NCBI GenBank assembly: GCA_019914995.1 | Contig: CM034136.1 | Coordinates: 6,649,270-6,713,269, forward strand | Length of the DNA stretch: 64,000 nt | DNA from: Acanthochlamys bracteata | Lineage: Eukaryota > Streptophyta > Magnoliopsida > Pandanales > Velloziaceae | Direction: 5' to 3' | Shown: piece after piece, positions 42,085 to 54,870 of the stretch | Layout of the letters: each line of letters begins with the position of its first letter | How positions within the stretch are numbered: position 1 is the first letter of the stretch | Made by a program: the position numbers and the translations under genes | Notes under the pieces: generated by a model | Seen by the model: only the letters and a program-made list of their open reading frames with translations | The model's database searches: none | What the model was told of the DNA's origin: nothing

Positions 42085-43044
42085 GTTGTTTCCAGGTGGT
42101 GGCATTTGAAGCTATTGGCCCTAGAAGAAGGCAAGGGCCAAGTTTTTGAGAAGACAATACTAAAGGCAGTTGCTTTCCAACGTTGGAGCATTGAAGGAAA
42201 ACAACAGCTGATGCAGATTTTACCTTAATTGGAAATCTCTTTATTTAAATTGTAGGACTGACTAGATTATAGAGAGATTATTATTTCGTTCTTGAGTTGG
42301 TTTTGTCCCCTTTCTCAATATAATTTTTTTCTTATAGTAATTGTTGCCAATTTCATATTACAAAGGTTTTAAAACTTTTTTATCCTTTAAGAAAATTCTC
42401 CTCTGCTCAACAGTTTTGTAATTGAAATCATAGTTCACCATTGTCCCGAAAGTCAGAATAAGCAAATTTCAGCTGATGTAAATCATATCAATCACGGGAC
42501 AAAAAATAAGTTTACTTTATTACGAATTTGCGGCTGCACTGCATAACGTATCTCATATGTTTCCTGCGCGTGTGCCACATATAAACCAAAAATGTTTACC
42601 TCGTCTTTCTTAGGACATTATATGCTAAATTGCCATCACCATAGTGGAAATTGCATCCATCAAGCATAAAAATGAGTTTTTTTTATTCTTATAATTTACT
42701 TTTTATTAATTTTTACTACACAAACAAATATAAAGAATTTGTTTCTAACACATCTCTTTCTAAAACAATATAAACATTTAATTTATTTTAACATATTATT
42801 TTTTAATAACTCAATTTAAATTCAAAATAACACACATTAAATCAGATTGCCAGAAAGGAAAAAACAAAAAAGACATGACTAGAAATTTATCTTGTTTCAC
42901 CCACCGCAGCGGTGTCCCCGAACTTTTGGAATCATGCTATAAAGTGGAACACAAACTCAAGACCAACCAAAAAAAGTTTAAAATATTCTAATCCGCCACC
43001 ATAGCTTCACACGCGGCTCATTACAGTCGATTCGCGTAAAACTC

Positions 43045-43062
43045 CACCGGCTGTAGCCGGTG
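43045..43062. repeat. GC-rich hairpin CACCGGCT-GT-AGCCGGTG
   Basis: Two 8-bp arms pair perfectly around a GT loop. It sits in a short GC-richer island (about 42990-43100) inside AT-rich DNA. No adjacent gene explains it. Confidence 0.6.
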
Positions 43063-45597
43063 AAACGTACCGCAAGCCCGCCAGGTACGTGCTCGTGTGA
43101 AAAGCTTTATTAATTTAAACCTAGCATTTGGCGATTACTAAGTTATCAAAGAGAGTGTGGTGGCCCACTCGTACGTTGTTTCTTGTTGTTGAAAACGTTA
43201 TCGGGCAGGTTTTTTTTAATTTGGGAAGGTTTTGATTTTGGTGGGGAACTTTTGGGATTTTCTCTTAAAATCTTATTATTAGTTGCGTGGTAGACTTTGG
43301 TTCAGATTATTATTATTATTAAATATTAGTTACTTAATTGCCATTTTCTTATCTTGCACATTACAGGCTTGTTAACAACAGCAGAAGCAACCCAAAAAAA
43401 AATTGTTTTTGTTTTGGTGATTAACAACAATAAAAACGTTTCGTTGGGATGGTTATGAATGTCAAATGGATTTATAGAAAAATATATTTATAATTTAATT
43501 CTGCTGCATAAATTATATGGATACTGGTTTGGATTTTGGAAATCCACTTACTGAATAAATGATTGAACTTCGATAAATACTGATTCTGACAATAATTTAT
43601 GAAATTTATTTATTTATCATAATACAATTAATATTTTTTTGTAATACTTTAATGGTGATAATTATATATTATAGAAAATAAGGTCCACATCTCTCACAGT
43701 CTCGCCTACTCCTTACCACACCATCAACATAAAAATTTCATTTCGTGACGATGTGTTTTATTTGTGCAATTTTTGGCACCCACAATAAAATATCATATCA
43801 ATGATATTAAAAAAAATTATTACGCATATAAGCATGTTTTTGGTATTGTTTTCTAAAACAATACTCTAAATTCTTATAAATTCTTCTAATATTATAAATT
43901 AAAAAATGTAGCATTATTATTTTTAAAATAAATAAAAATATATATTACTAAAAGTGAATTTATAAGTAATTTTAAACCGTACCTAAATACTACAGCGGTG
44001 TTTAGTTGGTAAAATTTGTGAACAAGATTTCAACGCATCGTAAGATAGTACATTTTAAAAGTTGATGAGAGTAGAAACGTACTTTCCTGACAAAATACAT
44101 TCATCAATAAAAATATTATAAATTTATTTTAAAATATTTATAAAATATTTTATTAATTTAAAAATATTATAATATAATATACCTATAACATGCAAGTCAT
44201 TACTAATTAATAAAAAATTTAAAAAAATATTATGTAAAATCTTTTGGAAAATGCACGGCTAAAATAATATAGTCTCTGTTTTTTTTTAAAATAGTTCCTT
44301 ACCAATCAAACCTTATTTAGCTAATAGAAACGATTCTTTAGTGTATAATCGTAGTGAAAATTTTCACGGTGAAGTGAAAGATTGCCTTTTGTTTAATATG
44401 AAATAGAACTTTTTAAAATTAAAAATATTTTTTTAAAAAAAAAATATTTTTTATGCAATAAAAAGATCTCATTATATAAAAAATTTTCAAATTTTTTAAA
44501 ATTTTAAATAAACTTTTTAAATAATTATAAAAATATAAAATAAAAATATAAAAAATTTTGTTTAAAAATGCAATTCTAAACGTCCCTAAGTGGTTGTTTG
44601 TTTTATTCTTTTTTAATTATGAATGCGATGTACGCATTTTAATTTTTTCATATGATCTTTACACTAAAAGAGAATCATATAATTAATTTTATTAATAATG
44701 TCGAGAATAAGTTGGATTATTCAGACGAGAGATTTGGAGCTTATTTATTAACCCATTATATTCATTTTTTTAATCTTAATTTTAATACAAAATAAATAAA
44801 AGTCTAAAATAAAATTTTTATTAAAAATTTATTTTTAATATTTAATTTTCAATTTGTTTCAATACAAAATCAATACAAAAATTTATTTTTTTAAATATGT
44901 TTAAGTTAAATTTATTTTACAAAGTGAATCTATGTTAAGGTAAGCACGCACTTGGTGAATTCACTGTATAACAAGAACACACTGAAGAAGCCAGATCCAA
45001 CGATGAGAAGGTTTTGATACCAAATAAATATCCACACAGTTCGGGTGTGTTTAATTTGTAATAATTGTTTTTTAAAGTAAATTTAAAAATTATATTTAAA
45101 ATTAAAAATATTCATAAAAATATAATTTTATATTATAATTTTCTAGTAATAGTAAACTTTAAAAATACAACTAAGTTTCTTATAAAATAATTTATTTAAA
45201 ATTTTTTAAAATAATTTTTATATTAAAATAAATTTAAAAAATTAGAATTAAATAGTAGGTCAGCGCGAACTTTATAAACGATCCAAATTCAATGGAACTA
45301 ATTTGGGATATATATAATAATATGTGCGGGAAAAGGTTAGGACAGAAATATTTTAGTCCGGCATCGCTGAAAGTGGAAACGTGTACGGTTACTGCTCTTA
45401 TTCTTACTCAAGCTCACTACCAGGTCCACAAAACACATTTTGGATACTTGCAATTCGTTTCCTTTGTAGGTCGTTTTAAATACTTATCAAATAATTTTTT
45501 AATATATTTTTTATAGTATTATATATATATGTCAAAAATTAAGTTTATTTAAAAAATATCGCATAAAATCTTCCATCATTTCGTTACTTATTATTTA

Positions 45598-45810
45598 GGG
45601 TGCGTTTGAGATTACTTATAAAATAAAACTTTTCTTAAAAATAAATTATTTTTGTTTTTTTAAAAATAAAATTTATTTTTTTTACTTTAAAATAAAAATA
45701 AAAATATCTCATTATGTAAAATTTTTTACACTATCTAAATTTTTAAATAATTTTTAATATATTAAAAACATAATAATAAAAAATAATAAAAAATAACATA
45801 TACACTTCTA
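45598..45810 (+). repeat. AT-rich repeat, GTTTGG family
   Basis: It starts AGGGTGCGTTTGAGATTACT and contains AAAATTTTTTACACTATCTA and AAATTTTTAAATAATTTTTA in the family order. The right terminus is not clear. Confidence 0.45.
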
Positions 45811-46090
45811 GTAATACATTATTCTTAAGTAAGGGATGAAGTGAATTCTAAGAAATAGGCTTAAAAGAAAATTTTTAAAATAAATTTGTCAAAATAAATA
45901 TAAAATTATTAAAAATATTTTTTTGACAAAAAAACTCTTCTAAAATTACTTTATGATAAATAAGCATGCCTTAAATAAAAAAAACGTTTACAAGTACTCC
46001 GAATATTTTGGAATACAATATATCATAAAAGATATTTGATAAATAAATTTAACCTTTTTTACCTAAATATTCAATAAAAATAATATATCT

Positions 46091-46094
<4 letters not shown>

Positions 46095-46127
<33 letters not shown>
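46095..46127. repeat. (AT)n microsatellite
   Basis: This is an uninterrupted AT dinucleotide run of about 33 bp. Confidence 0.9.
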
Positions 46128-46129
<2 letters not shown>

Positions 46130-47127
46130 GAGAATTCATTTTTTCTTTATTTCTTTAAATAATTATCCTCAAAAAAATTACTTTCAATTAAAAATATAAG
46201 CAAAGTGGTGTTTCAAAATACTCTTAACTCATTTTTATTTAAAATTTTATTTCATATTTCATAAGTAAATTTTATATTATTTTATAATTTTTTTCAAAAT
46301 TTATAAAATATAAAAATTTTTACATCATGAAAATTTAAAATATTTTTTATTTCAACAAACTTTTAATCAAAACAAATTAAAAATATACTTCAATTATTTT
46401 TGGAACAAAAAAACCTGCAACGCCCGTAACCAAAGCTGGACTCAATTTGAATGTAATTAAATGATTCAATTATGTTTTCACAAAGTTTATGCAATTTTTC
46501 TTTTTACTCCTAATCTGTAGATCCATTACCTAATCTCAGAATATTAAGGAGAAAAGTCAAAAGAGAGAAAAACGGTTTGTTTGTCTAAACCGGTTCGGGT
46601 GATCCTAATCCATCCAACTAATTAAAAAAACCTACAAGTCGTTAATTAGTTCTTTTGTTAGCAAGAATTGATTACTAATTAATTTTTTCGGACTTAATCA
46701 CGAAGACTATTGGTTTGTTTTCGTCTCTTCAGATATCTCCAAGAAAACTCCCACGTTCGGACGAACCAATGAAAACCGAGGAACCGGAAGTCACCGGTTT
46801 TTCCCGGTCACCTTCTATTCCCCCTTCGATTGCTTTTGTTGTACTGATCACCCAATGCTTACTCCGTATAGTACAACAAACACTTTCTTTCTATTTCTTC
46901 TCTAGTATATATATTTCCATTATTTCCATTTCTGTTCCTATTCTGTAACGCTTCTTCAATTCCTCCTCCACTCTTCCACGGTGGAGCCGCCTCTCGCCGC
47001 CCGTAATCAACTCTATCTCCCACTCTACTTTATCTGAAACCAAATCTCAGATCTCTTAAACATTGTTGTTTGATATTCTTTGATAATTTTTTGTTTTTCT
47101 TTTGTGTAGAGAAAGTGGTAGCTGATC

Positions 47128-47269
47128 ATGAAGTTTGTAGAAATGAGATCTCCGAATGATTAGAGAAGATTGAAGAAGAAGAGTTTGTGAATCTCAAATG
47201 TTTAGGAATAACGAGTGTGCTCTGTCTTGCTTCTACCTTTACCTTCTCTGGCTTTTCTTACTCAAATAA
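47128..47269 (+). promoter_or_regulatory. Two uORFs in the AP2 leader
   Basis: Upstream of the AP2 start are two ATG frames: 47128-47163 (11 codons, MKFVEMRSPND) and 47198-47269 (23 codons, [10 protein letters not shown]...). Both stop before 47401. If this DNA is in the mature 5' leader, they could dampen translation; the transcription start is not known from sequence. Confidence 0.35.
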
Positions 47270-47400
47270 CTAGATATAATATATTTTTTCTTCAAAGATC
47301 GGTTGCTGAATCCTTCTGTTGCTTGAGATCACCTTCAGTAGAGATTGGGTGGGAATTTCCTTGTTCTTTTCTCCTTTGGGAAATCGTGAGAAGTTTTAGT

Positions 47401-50400
47401 ATGGAGAACGGGATAGTACTGGATCTGAACCTTAGATCACCGAGTGAGTTGTCGCCGGCGAACGGTGGTAACTCAGCCGGTAGCGGCGGAGCTGCTGCTG
47501 AATCAGGAACGTCGAACTCTTCGTTGCTCAATGCCGAAGCAACGAGCTTAGTCGGCGACGAAGATTCCTGCTCAACTCGCCCTGCTGAGCTTCGCTTCGA
47601 TATTCTCGCCGGAGATGATGAGGTCGAACAACGCCTTGATCACGAAAAAGTTGTTACTATACAACTATTCCCTCCGGCGCCTGGGGAAATAGCAGGAGAA
47701 GAAAGGAATCGAGCGCCGGCGATGGCTTCTGACTCGCCTAGCTGGCCGGATCTCAACTTTGGGAACCACGCTGACATTGTCGGATCGACGGAATCAAGAG
47801 CAGCGGCGCCGCTACAGCAGCAGCAGCCGCCGGCCGTGAGGAAGAGCCGGCGGGGCCCGCGGTCACGTAGCTCTCAGTACCGTGGAGTCACGTTCTACAG
47901 GAGGACAGGAAGATGGGAGTCACATATCTGGTTAGCAAGTTTGAAAATTTACCTGCTATCTTCTTCAGTTTTTATAGAAGTTTATAACTTTAGAGTTTGT
48001 TATTGCATGCAGGGATTGCGGGAAGCAAGTATATTTGGGTAAGAATTATATTTCTATTTATTTATTTACTTTAAAATTTCTCTACACTTTTCAAGCATTA
48101 TGCTGTAGAATTCTGAACATTTTTGTGTTTGCTTGTGAACTGTAGGAGGTTTTGACACTGCACATGCTGCTGCAAGGTTGGGTTTTGTCAGTTGTCTGTG
48201 TTTATGATTCTTCTTTTAGAAATAAAGAGAAAGGGATATGTTAAATTTAAGAACTCTATGGTTGACTTTCTACTTTTAGAGCCTATGATCGAGCTGCTAT
48301 TAAGTTCCGAGGAGTTGACGCTGACATAAATTTTACTCTTACTGATTATGAGGAAGATATGAAGCAAGTATGTCTTTTGGACGTTTTCCATCTTGCCAAG
48401 AAACTCTCTACTGGAACTAATTGATTGATCTATTGTGTGATTTATTTTTCAGATGAAGAACCTCTCAAAAGAAGAATTTGTGCATATACTCAGGCGCCAG
48501 AGCACTGGATTCTCTAGGGGAAGCTCTAAATACAGAGGGGTGACACTACACAAGTGCGGACGTTGGGAAGCACGGATGGGCCAATTCCTTGGGAAAAAGT
48601 GAGTAATCTGGTTGTGCCACTGAGATTCTTGCTATAGTTTTGGTTGCTTGTAGTTAGTTTACCAAATTAGCATCAACAAGAGCAAGCTGCTAGATATGTA
48701 GTGAAGCATCCACAGGATAAGGAAAAACACATATTTATCTTGGAAAAATGGACAAGCTTGGGAAACCCAATGTTACCGATGAGAAAGCAATGGTTGCGTG
48801 CAGGTACATATATCTTGGGCTGTTCGACAGCGAAATAGAAGCTGCAAGGTCCTACTGAGCTTGGATCTATCTCATAGCTGGCTATATTTTATTATTTTTA
48901 ATCTCAACCTCCTCAGATGGATTCCAACAAGAATCTTCTTTTTCTGCTTTTCTGGTTGTTTATGGACATCAGGGCTTACGACAAAGCAGCTATCAAATTC
49001 AATGGAAGGGATGCTGTAACTAATTTTGAGCCTAGTGCTTACGATGAGGAATTGCTTCCTGTTGGCAATGAGGAAGGTACAAGAAACACACTCGATTGTA
49101 ATTTCTTTCTTTCTAATATTTGGCATGATTCCTAATTTGATAGTTGGATATGCCATAATTTTCTTTCATTTGGGCTATTTTCAAATAGATGCTGGAGATA
49201 ATCTTGACCTGAACCTAAGGATTTCCCAGCCTGATACGCATAGCATGAAGATGGACAAGCCAGTGGGCATTGAATTCTGTCTTAACTCCGTCAGACATTT
49301 GGATTCAAGCAAAACTGCTGTAAGCAAGTTGATACTGAACTTTTATGTTGGTAGAAGATGGCTGGTTATATTATTCCACGACAGCTATGCGGGTTTGCTC
49401 ATTTGACAACTATTATTTAAGCTGCATAGACACTTTGCTTACAACCGTCTTTATTTAATTCAATCAATCCATCCAAATTAATGTACTGTTTTGGAGCATT
49501 ACCAGATGTTCTATGCACATTGTTTTATTTTCTATGCAGAACAACCATCTGTCGCAGCCACTTCACTTGTCAACTGCACTTGAGCAATCCCAACTTTGGA
49601 GCGCACAACTACCCAGCTTAGTGCCCCGTGCTGAGGTAGAGTAGCTGTTGCATCACCTTCATGAAATATAAAAACTTGGACGAGGCATGTCTTCAGTTTC
49701 TAGGAAGCACTTCTTTCTTTGAAAAGAAAATATAAATATTTCTTGTTCCTGTTACTACTTTAAGCTACCCATGTTGGTGTGAAATATGACTTGGAACCAA
49801 TGAGATACAGGCTCTATTTAACACATGGCCTTCTGTGGTTTTGACATACTGGCTGTTGGTCGAGGAGTAACTTCTGTTAAGACTTAAAATTCACTGACAT
49901 GCTGCTTTAATTCAACCTCATCTATTTAAGTTTGATGGTTCAACTCTTTATTTCTCACAGAGTAAAAGGGACTTTATTCAAAAAGACTCGTTCTTTTTAA
50001 GTTTAGCAGCAGTGTCATTGGTGCTTAGCCAATTGTGTTACTGTGTTGTTTGGATAACCTTTCATAGTAATGCTTTACAAATCTTCTTGATTCATAGAAA
50101 AACTTCTTTAAGAAAACATTGTTCACATTTTCAGTAGATGATTGAAAATTTATTTCGCCGTACAATCTCGGTTTCAATTTTCCTTTATTATTGCAGTTGT
50201 TTGCTGCACTAAATAATTGGTGCTGATGTGAAATTCAGGAAAGAGGAAATGAGAAGAGACCTGATGTGGGATCTCCATCTCTATCAAACTGGGCATGGCA
50301 AATGCAGGCCCGTACTCCCATTCCACTATTAACTTCTGCAGCATCATCAGGATTCCCAACTACCAGTGTTAATGCTGCCCTTTCTTTCCAGCCACAGTCG

Positions 50401-50460
50401 TCGTCTTCCCAGCATCTCCCCTTCCCTCAATCAGGAACCACTAATTTCTGCTTTCCGTAG
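47401..50460 (+). CDS. TOE1-like: euAP2 transcription factor, TOE1/RAP2.7 type (472 aa)
   Basis: Ten exons: 47401-47930, 48013-48038, 48146-48176, 48280-48367, 48453-48598, 48804-48848, 48973-49076, 49189-49319, 49540-49635, 50239-50460; phases all agree. It is a nuclear repressor-type factor in flowering-time and age control. Residues 7-11 are LDLNL, an EAR-type motif. A basic [18 protein letters not shown] leads into AP2 domain 1 (about 158-216, with [20 protein letters not shown]), then AP2 domain 2 (about 250-308, [20 protein letters not shown]). A second LDLNLRI occurs near 329. The [14 protein letters not shown] and GDEDSCSTR segments plus [15 protein letters not shown] match TOE1/RAP2.7 rather than AP2. 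No in-frame ATG lies upstream of 47401. Exons 2 and 3 are microexons of 26 and 31 nt, as usual in AP2 domain 1. Confidence 0.95.
50336..50356 (+). promoter_or_regulatory. miR172 target site
   Basis: In the last exon the 21-nt site CTGCAGCATCATCAGGATTC(C) matches the canonical miR172 complementary sequence of euAP2 genes, differing from the usual form at most at the last base. It encodes SAASSGFP. Pairing with miR172 represses AP2/TOE mRNAs by cleavage and translational block. Confidence 0.93.
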
Positions 50461-52500
50461 CTGATTTCGGGATTTTTATTTGTTTTTTTTGAACGGAGCA
50501 ATACATGTTCACAGATCTGCAGTTGTGCACTGTGGAGATAATGTATCATTCACCATTCCGTATGCTAACAAGATACTGAAGGCCGGAGGATCTTTTTTTG
50601 GCTAACCGATAAGGAGCAAACGGTTCATTTTCACTCATCACTATATTTAGCAAGTTCACATATGGAAACAGTTTGTCGTCCTCATCATTCCTTTGGTGAT
50701 CACGTTGCCGTCACGTTCACCAAATTGGAAGTACTTTGCAACTGGCATCTATTGTCTCCCCATTTATGCAGCAATGGATCGCAATAATGTGAAGATGAGG
50801 ACTCGACAGAATTGAATATTGTGGTCCTTCAGCGTATGTCGGTCTTGATTTGGAATGCCTCAATCAAAGTATCCACGGTCATTAGTAAGCAACTGTTTGC
50901 CGTTGGGACCCTTTCTAGAGGTCCTCGTCCAGACATATCTGCTACGTGATTGAATAGCGGATTAGTCTTTTTCCTACAACCTCAAATTACTGAGATTGTC
51001 AACAATTCTGCATATGGATTGCTGGAAAGTTTTACATACAGATTGCTTTCTATATGCTGAATACGAGATTGCTTTTAACAATTCTGCATCTTTTATTGCT
51101 TTTTCTTCATTATTTGATAGCATGCGATGTATTCTTGGGACGAAGACAATGCTTTAATGGCCCTCTACCATTTGTTTGATGAAATTGCAGATAACCTTCT
51201 GTATTGCAAAAAACACAGAGGTCATTGTTGTTCTCGACGATAGTTAGCACGTACGTCTCATTCAAAGTTGGTGAGAAAGAACATACCAAGCATTTGAAGC
51301 ATTGCATTGAGCAAGGCATGGCTTTGTTTCTTTCTGCATCTTTGTTGCTTATATATATATATATAAATATTCTTCTTCTCTTTTCCTGGATAACTGACAG
51401 GGCACTAACTGTAATCTAGTACTTAAATTAATAATAATTGTGATTAAGTAGCCGGCAGTGATAATAGTAGTTTAAGCGGACGTTTCGATATGTTTTAAAT
51501 AAATTATTTTGAAAACAATATTTAATAATTTAAAAACCAAATCTTATGATATATAATTATTTGTAGTTTCAAAATAATATGATACATAAAACTAATAATA
51601 TACAAATGAATTTTAGTAAACAGTGATGAGTAATATTAAATCACACCTAAATTCTTGATTAGAACAATAATTGGGTTTATCAAACAAAGTACTAAGTAAT
51701 AAAAGAATGGAAGTGGACAATATAAAAAAGTCACGGACCTGATTACCTAAGCAGTGACGCACTCTTCATAAAAGATTTAAAAATGTGAAGATGACAATAA
51801 CATGAGGAACAACTTGAAATAAAATAATAAATGTTTGATTCTTTTTAAATATAACAACACTATAACAGGTTTTGCCATTCTTGCTAGATGTCATGATCAT
51901 TTTATTAATCTTTAAATATTGTGAATAAATGTTAAAATAATTGAAGAATAAGTCAATACTATTTACATATTTCATCTAAATCTTTAAATTTGAGCCACTA
52001 ATTAAAATATTATATGGCTTAAATTAATGTAGGGATGTCGGAATTAATTTCTTGAAAAGGATAAGGACAGATGGTTTGTTTGAGATTATTTAAATAAGTC
52101 ATTTTAACGAGCTAAGTTTGTAAGTCATTTAGTGACTACTTATTGCCGACAAATTATTGACTAATACAGCGTTAATAGGTAAGTTTTTTATTTACCGAAG
52201 AATTTCTATAAATATTGACTTTTCTTAATCGGTAAAAAATTATATTTTCAGCCGAAGCCCCAGAAATACTGTATATGTGGTAGTTCGTCATCTATCAACC
52301 GTTTTAAGGAGCACATCGATGACATGAGTTCGATTTTATCGGTATAAAATTTCAAAACTGATATTCATCTTAAATATAAAAAATTATGAGTTAAAAATAT
52401 ATTTTTAAAATTTTAGTATAATAAAATTTTTAATCAATATTTATTCAAATTTTTGATCAAGATGATAAAAATAAAATAATATATATATTCTCTACTATTA

Positions 52501-52706
52501 AATATGAAGAATCATAAATCGAAAATATTTTGATAAAATTTTAACTCAATTTGAATACAAATCGACTTTCATTAAAACTCTTATATTAAAATGATACAAA
52601 AAGTTAAAATTGATAATATATATATTATTTTGATAAAGGTCGATTTATATTTTGATTGAATTAAAAAATCTTCAACATATTTTTGATTTATAGTTTTTCA
52701 TATTTA
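52501..52706. repeat. Imperfect foldback, about 70-bp arms
   Basis: The left arm (52501-52571: AATATGAAGAATCATAAATC ... ATCGACTTT) and the right arm (52636-52706) are similar as reverse complements, sharing AATATGAA.AA..ATAAATC, AAAATAT.TTGA, TTTTAA.TCAAT and AAATCGAC. The spacer is AT-rich. It could be a MITE remnant or give a hairpin transcript. Confidence 0.5.
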
Positions 52707-54032
52707 TTGATGGAGATTGAATTTAAAAATATTATCGGTAACTTTTAATTGGCATGTATATTATGTGTCTATAAAAACATCATTTGTTTTTATTCTAATG
52801 GTATATATATATATACATACATACAGGAGAGAAATAAAGGGTACGATTTGGTGAAGAAGAAGTAGAAGAAAGTGAAGGCTGTGAAATTTGCAAGGCGTAT
52901 TTTAGACGGAGTTTTGACCTCTATTGGGCTTTGGCCCATAAATGCAAGCCCAATCTCTTCCATTTTACTCGGTTCTTAACTCGTTCAGAAGATTTGAAAG
53001 TATTTAAAATAAATTTTTATAAATTTTTTTAAATTTTTTTAAAGACTAAAATTTTCGATTATTATATCTATGACGTCTAAACTGAAAAAGCAATTTTAAA
53101 ATATAAAAGTTTTACTGTATTTTGAAATAGTGGAAGTGCATTTTGGTGTGTTCTTTCATGTTGCCACCGTACTTATTTCAGACAAAAAATAATTTTAATA
53201 ATTTCGTTTTTATTTTATATTTTTGTATTCGTAATAAGTTATTTTTTGAAAAATTATTTTTTTAATCTATTAAGTCAGTGACTGGCAAAGCAGCTCTTGG
53301 TAATAATTCAACTGTAATGGTTGTAGCGAATTTAACTGTAATGGTCGTAGGCTAATAATTCATTTCATGTTTGCATGTTACAACATTGAGAATACAGTTT
53401 CGTGGGTTCAGTTATATCACGGGCTTGGTAGCTAAGCTACTCAGTGCCAATCTTTTTGAGAATAAGGTTTTGTTTATCAAACCACCAAATCTTCAAACTT
53501 ATTTTTAAATTAAATTAAACATAAATTTTGAAATTATTTTTTTATTAAAAATTTATATTCCAAAATTTAATTTTAAAATTCACCTTTTAATGCTAAATAA
53601 ATATAAAAAAACTTATTTTTTATTAAATATTTTTAATTTTTAATTTATTTTTTATAAGTTTTTTTAAAAGTAAATTTAACGTCAAAATAAATACCTCCTA
53701 ATATATTAGTTTTTCAAATTGTAAGGATCTGAAGATGATTTCAAATGAAAATAAACTAGTCAATTTAAAAATGTACTAGCAAATCATTTTTTGTTATACC
53801 AAATAATTATAATTTGGTATGACTTAATAATTTATATCATTTAATAGTTTCATATTAACTATATATTTATATATATCAGATACTAAATTTTAAATAATTA
53901 ATAAAATTATTTTAGTTTTGAAATTTGATCGTATGTAATAGATATTTTGCAGCAAGTAGCAAAGTCTGCTTCATCATTTGCACTCTGAGCACAGTTCCTA
54001 ATCTAATAATTTAGTTTGTACCAAATACATAT

Positions 54033-54247
54033 TTAGGATGGTTTATAAAATAAAATTTTTTTGAGATATTTTTATTTTTTTATTAAAAAAATAAAAATAT
54101 ATAATAAAAAATTTTTATTACGTAAAATTTTTTTACACTATCTAAATTTTTAAATAAAATTTTTAAATATTTATAAAATATATATTAAAAAATATAAAAT
54201 AAAAAAAATTAAAAAATAGCGTTTAGTATGCTACCAAACACACTCTA
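54033..54247 (+). repeat. AT-rich repeat, GTTTGG family
   Basis: The left end is degraded (TTAGGATGGTTTATAAAATA). The interior has TTACGTAAAATTTTTTTACA, CTATCTAAATTTTTAAATAA and TTTATAAAATATATATTA. The right end, ACCAAACACACTCT, matches the family terminus. Confidence 0.55.
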
Positions 54248-54607
54248 ACCATCAATGAACAAAAACTTCCATGCGCACATCTTTAGCCTAGTAGCTCTAG
54301 CACTAATAAGCAAAACAACATTACTCTTCTTAACTAGGATCGTCTAAAATAAAAACAACTTTAATTTTAAATTTCTTGGTTTCAATCGTCTAATATTGGT
54401 TTCAATCAATAACCAATTTTTTTTTATAAATCACTAAAAAGTGGCCAAAGTTGATCAACAAATTGATTATGTTATTCAATCTATCCACTTTGGCATGGTT
54501 CACAACTTCAACAACAACCAATTAATCATAAGCCACCGTTACAACTTCTAGCTTGATAGCTTATCATTCCAGAGAGAGCTTAACACAAATCAGTTGATTG
54601 CTTGCTG

Positions 54608-54790
54608 CTAGTTGTCGTCGGTAGTTGAAGCAGCTCCGCTTCCGATTCCTTTGTTGCTACCGTGAGTGGAACTGAAGAAACCTGTAAATATTTGCTTCTT
54701 GATTCTGTTTTCGCCTCTCCTCGGTGAAAGGTTCCCAGTTGCCTTCGCCGCAGTCGCAGAAGAAGTACCGCAAACCTTGTTGTTGTCCAT
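54608..54790 (-). CDS. Small basic protein with PRRG motif (60 aa), copy B
   Basis: Intronless 61-codon frame from the ATG at 54788-54790. It has no transmembrane segment. A Ser/Ala/Thr-rich start leads to the core NLSPRRGENRIKKQIFTGFF, followed by a Ser/Gly tail ending TTDDN. The core resembles LPRRGQIKAKIFGSLV in the small gene at 57486-57683. A TATA-like CTATATAAAG (54861-54870, read on the minus strand) sits about 75 bp upstream of the ATG. A short ATG frame (MP then stop) precedes it. Short plant proteins with a basic RRG.IK..IF core exist in my memory as uncharacterised families, but I cannot name one. Function unknown. Confidence 0.55.
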   Translation of the reverse strand: MDNNKVCGTSSATAAKATGNLSPRRGENRIKKQIFTGFFSSTHGSNKGIGSGAASTTDDN

Positions 54791-54860
54791 GCGCCTACGG
54801 CATGCAATTGATCTTATCAAATTAATAGAAGTTTTGAAAAACTGAGAAGGAAATAAAAGA

Positions 54861-54870
54861 CTTTATATAG
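54861..54870 (-). promoter_or_regulatory. TATA box of the 54.6-kb small gene
   Basis: CTATATAAAG on the minus strand lies about 75 bp upstream of the proposed start codon, a normal plant distance. Confidence 0.5.

Larger units (their letters stand above)
42230..46700. other. Intergenic, AT-rich repeats
   Basis: This 4.5-kb stretch is mostly AT-rich with several repeat-like blocks (44385-44590, 44745-44945, 45035-45250, 45598-45810, 46200-46390), an AT microsatellite at 46095-46127 and a GC-rich hairpin at 43045-43062. No gene is supported. Confidence 0.5.
50461..54607. other. Intergenic: AP2 3' flank, foldback and AT-rich repeats
   Basis: 50461 to about 51130 is unique sequence that likely includes the AP2 3' UTR. 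A TA run lies near 51351. 51480-52300 is unique AT-rich DNA. A foldback structure is at 52501-52706. 53460-53700 and 54033-54247 are AT-rich repeat blocks. No gene is supported. Confidence 0.45.

Noticed and set aside
47215-47400. N-terminal extension of the AP2 protein upstream of 47401
   Set aside because: The frame is open upstream, but its first codon is GTG and no in-frame ATG precedes 47401; the [11 protein letters not shown] start fits the family.
47931-48042. Read-through past the first AP2 exon
   Set aside because: The AP2 domain is interrupted after ESHI; the donor at 47931 and the microexon at 48013 restore WDCGKQ.
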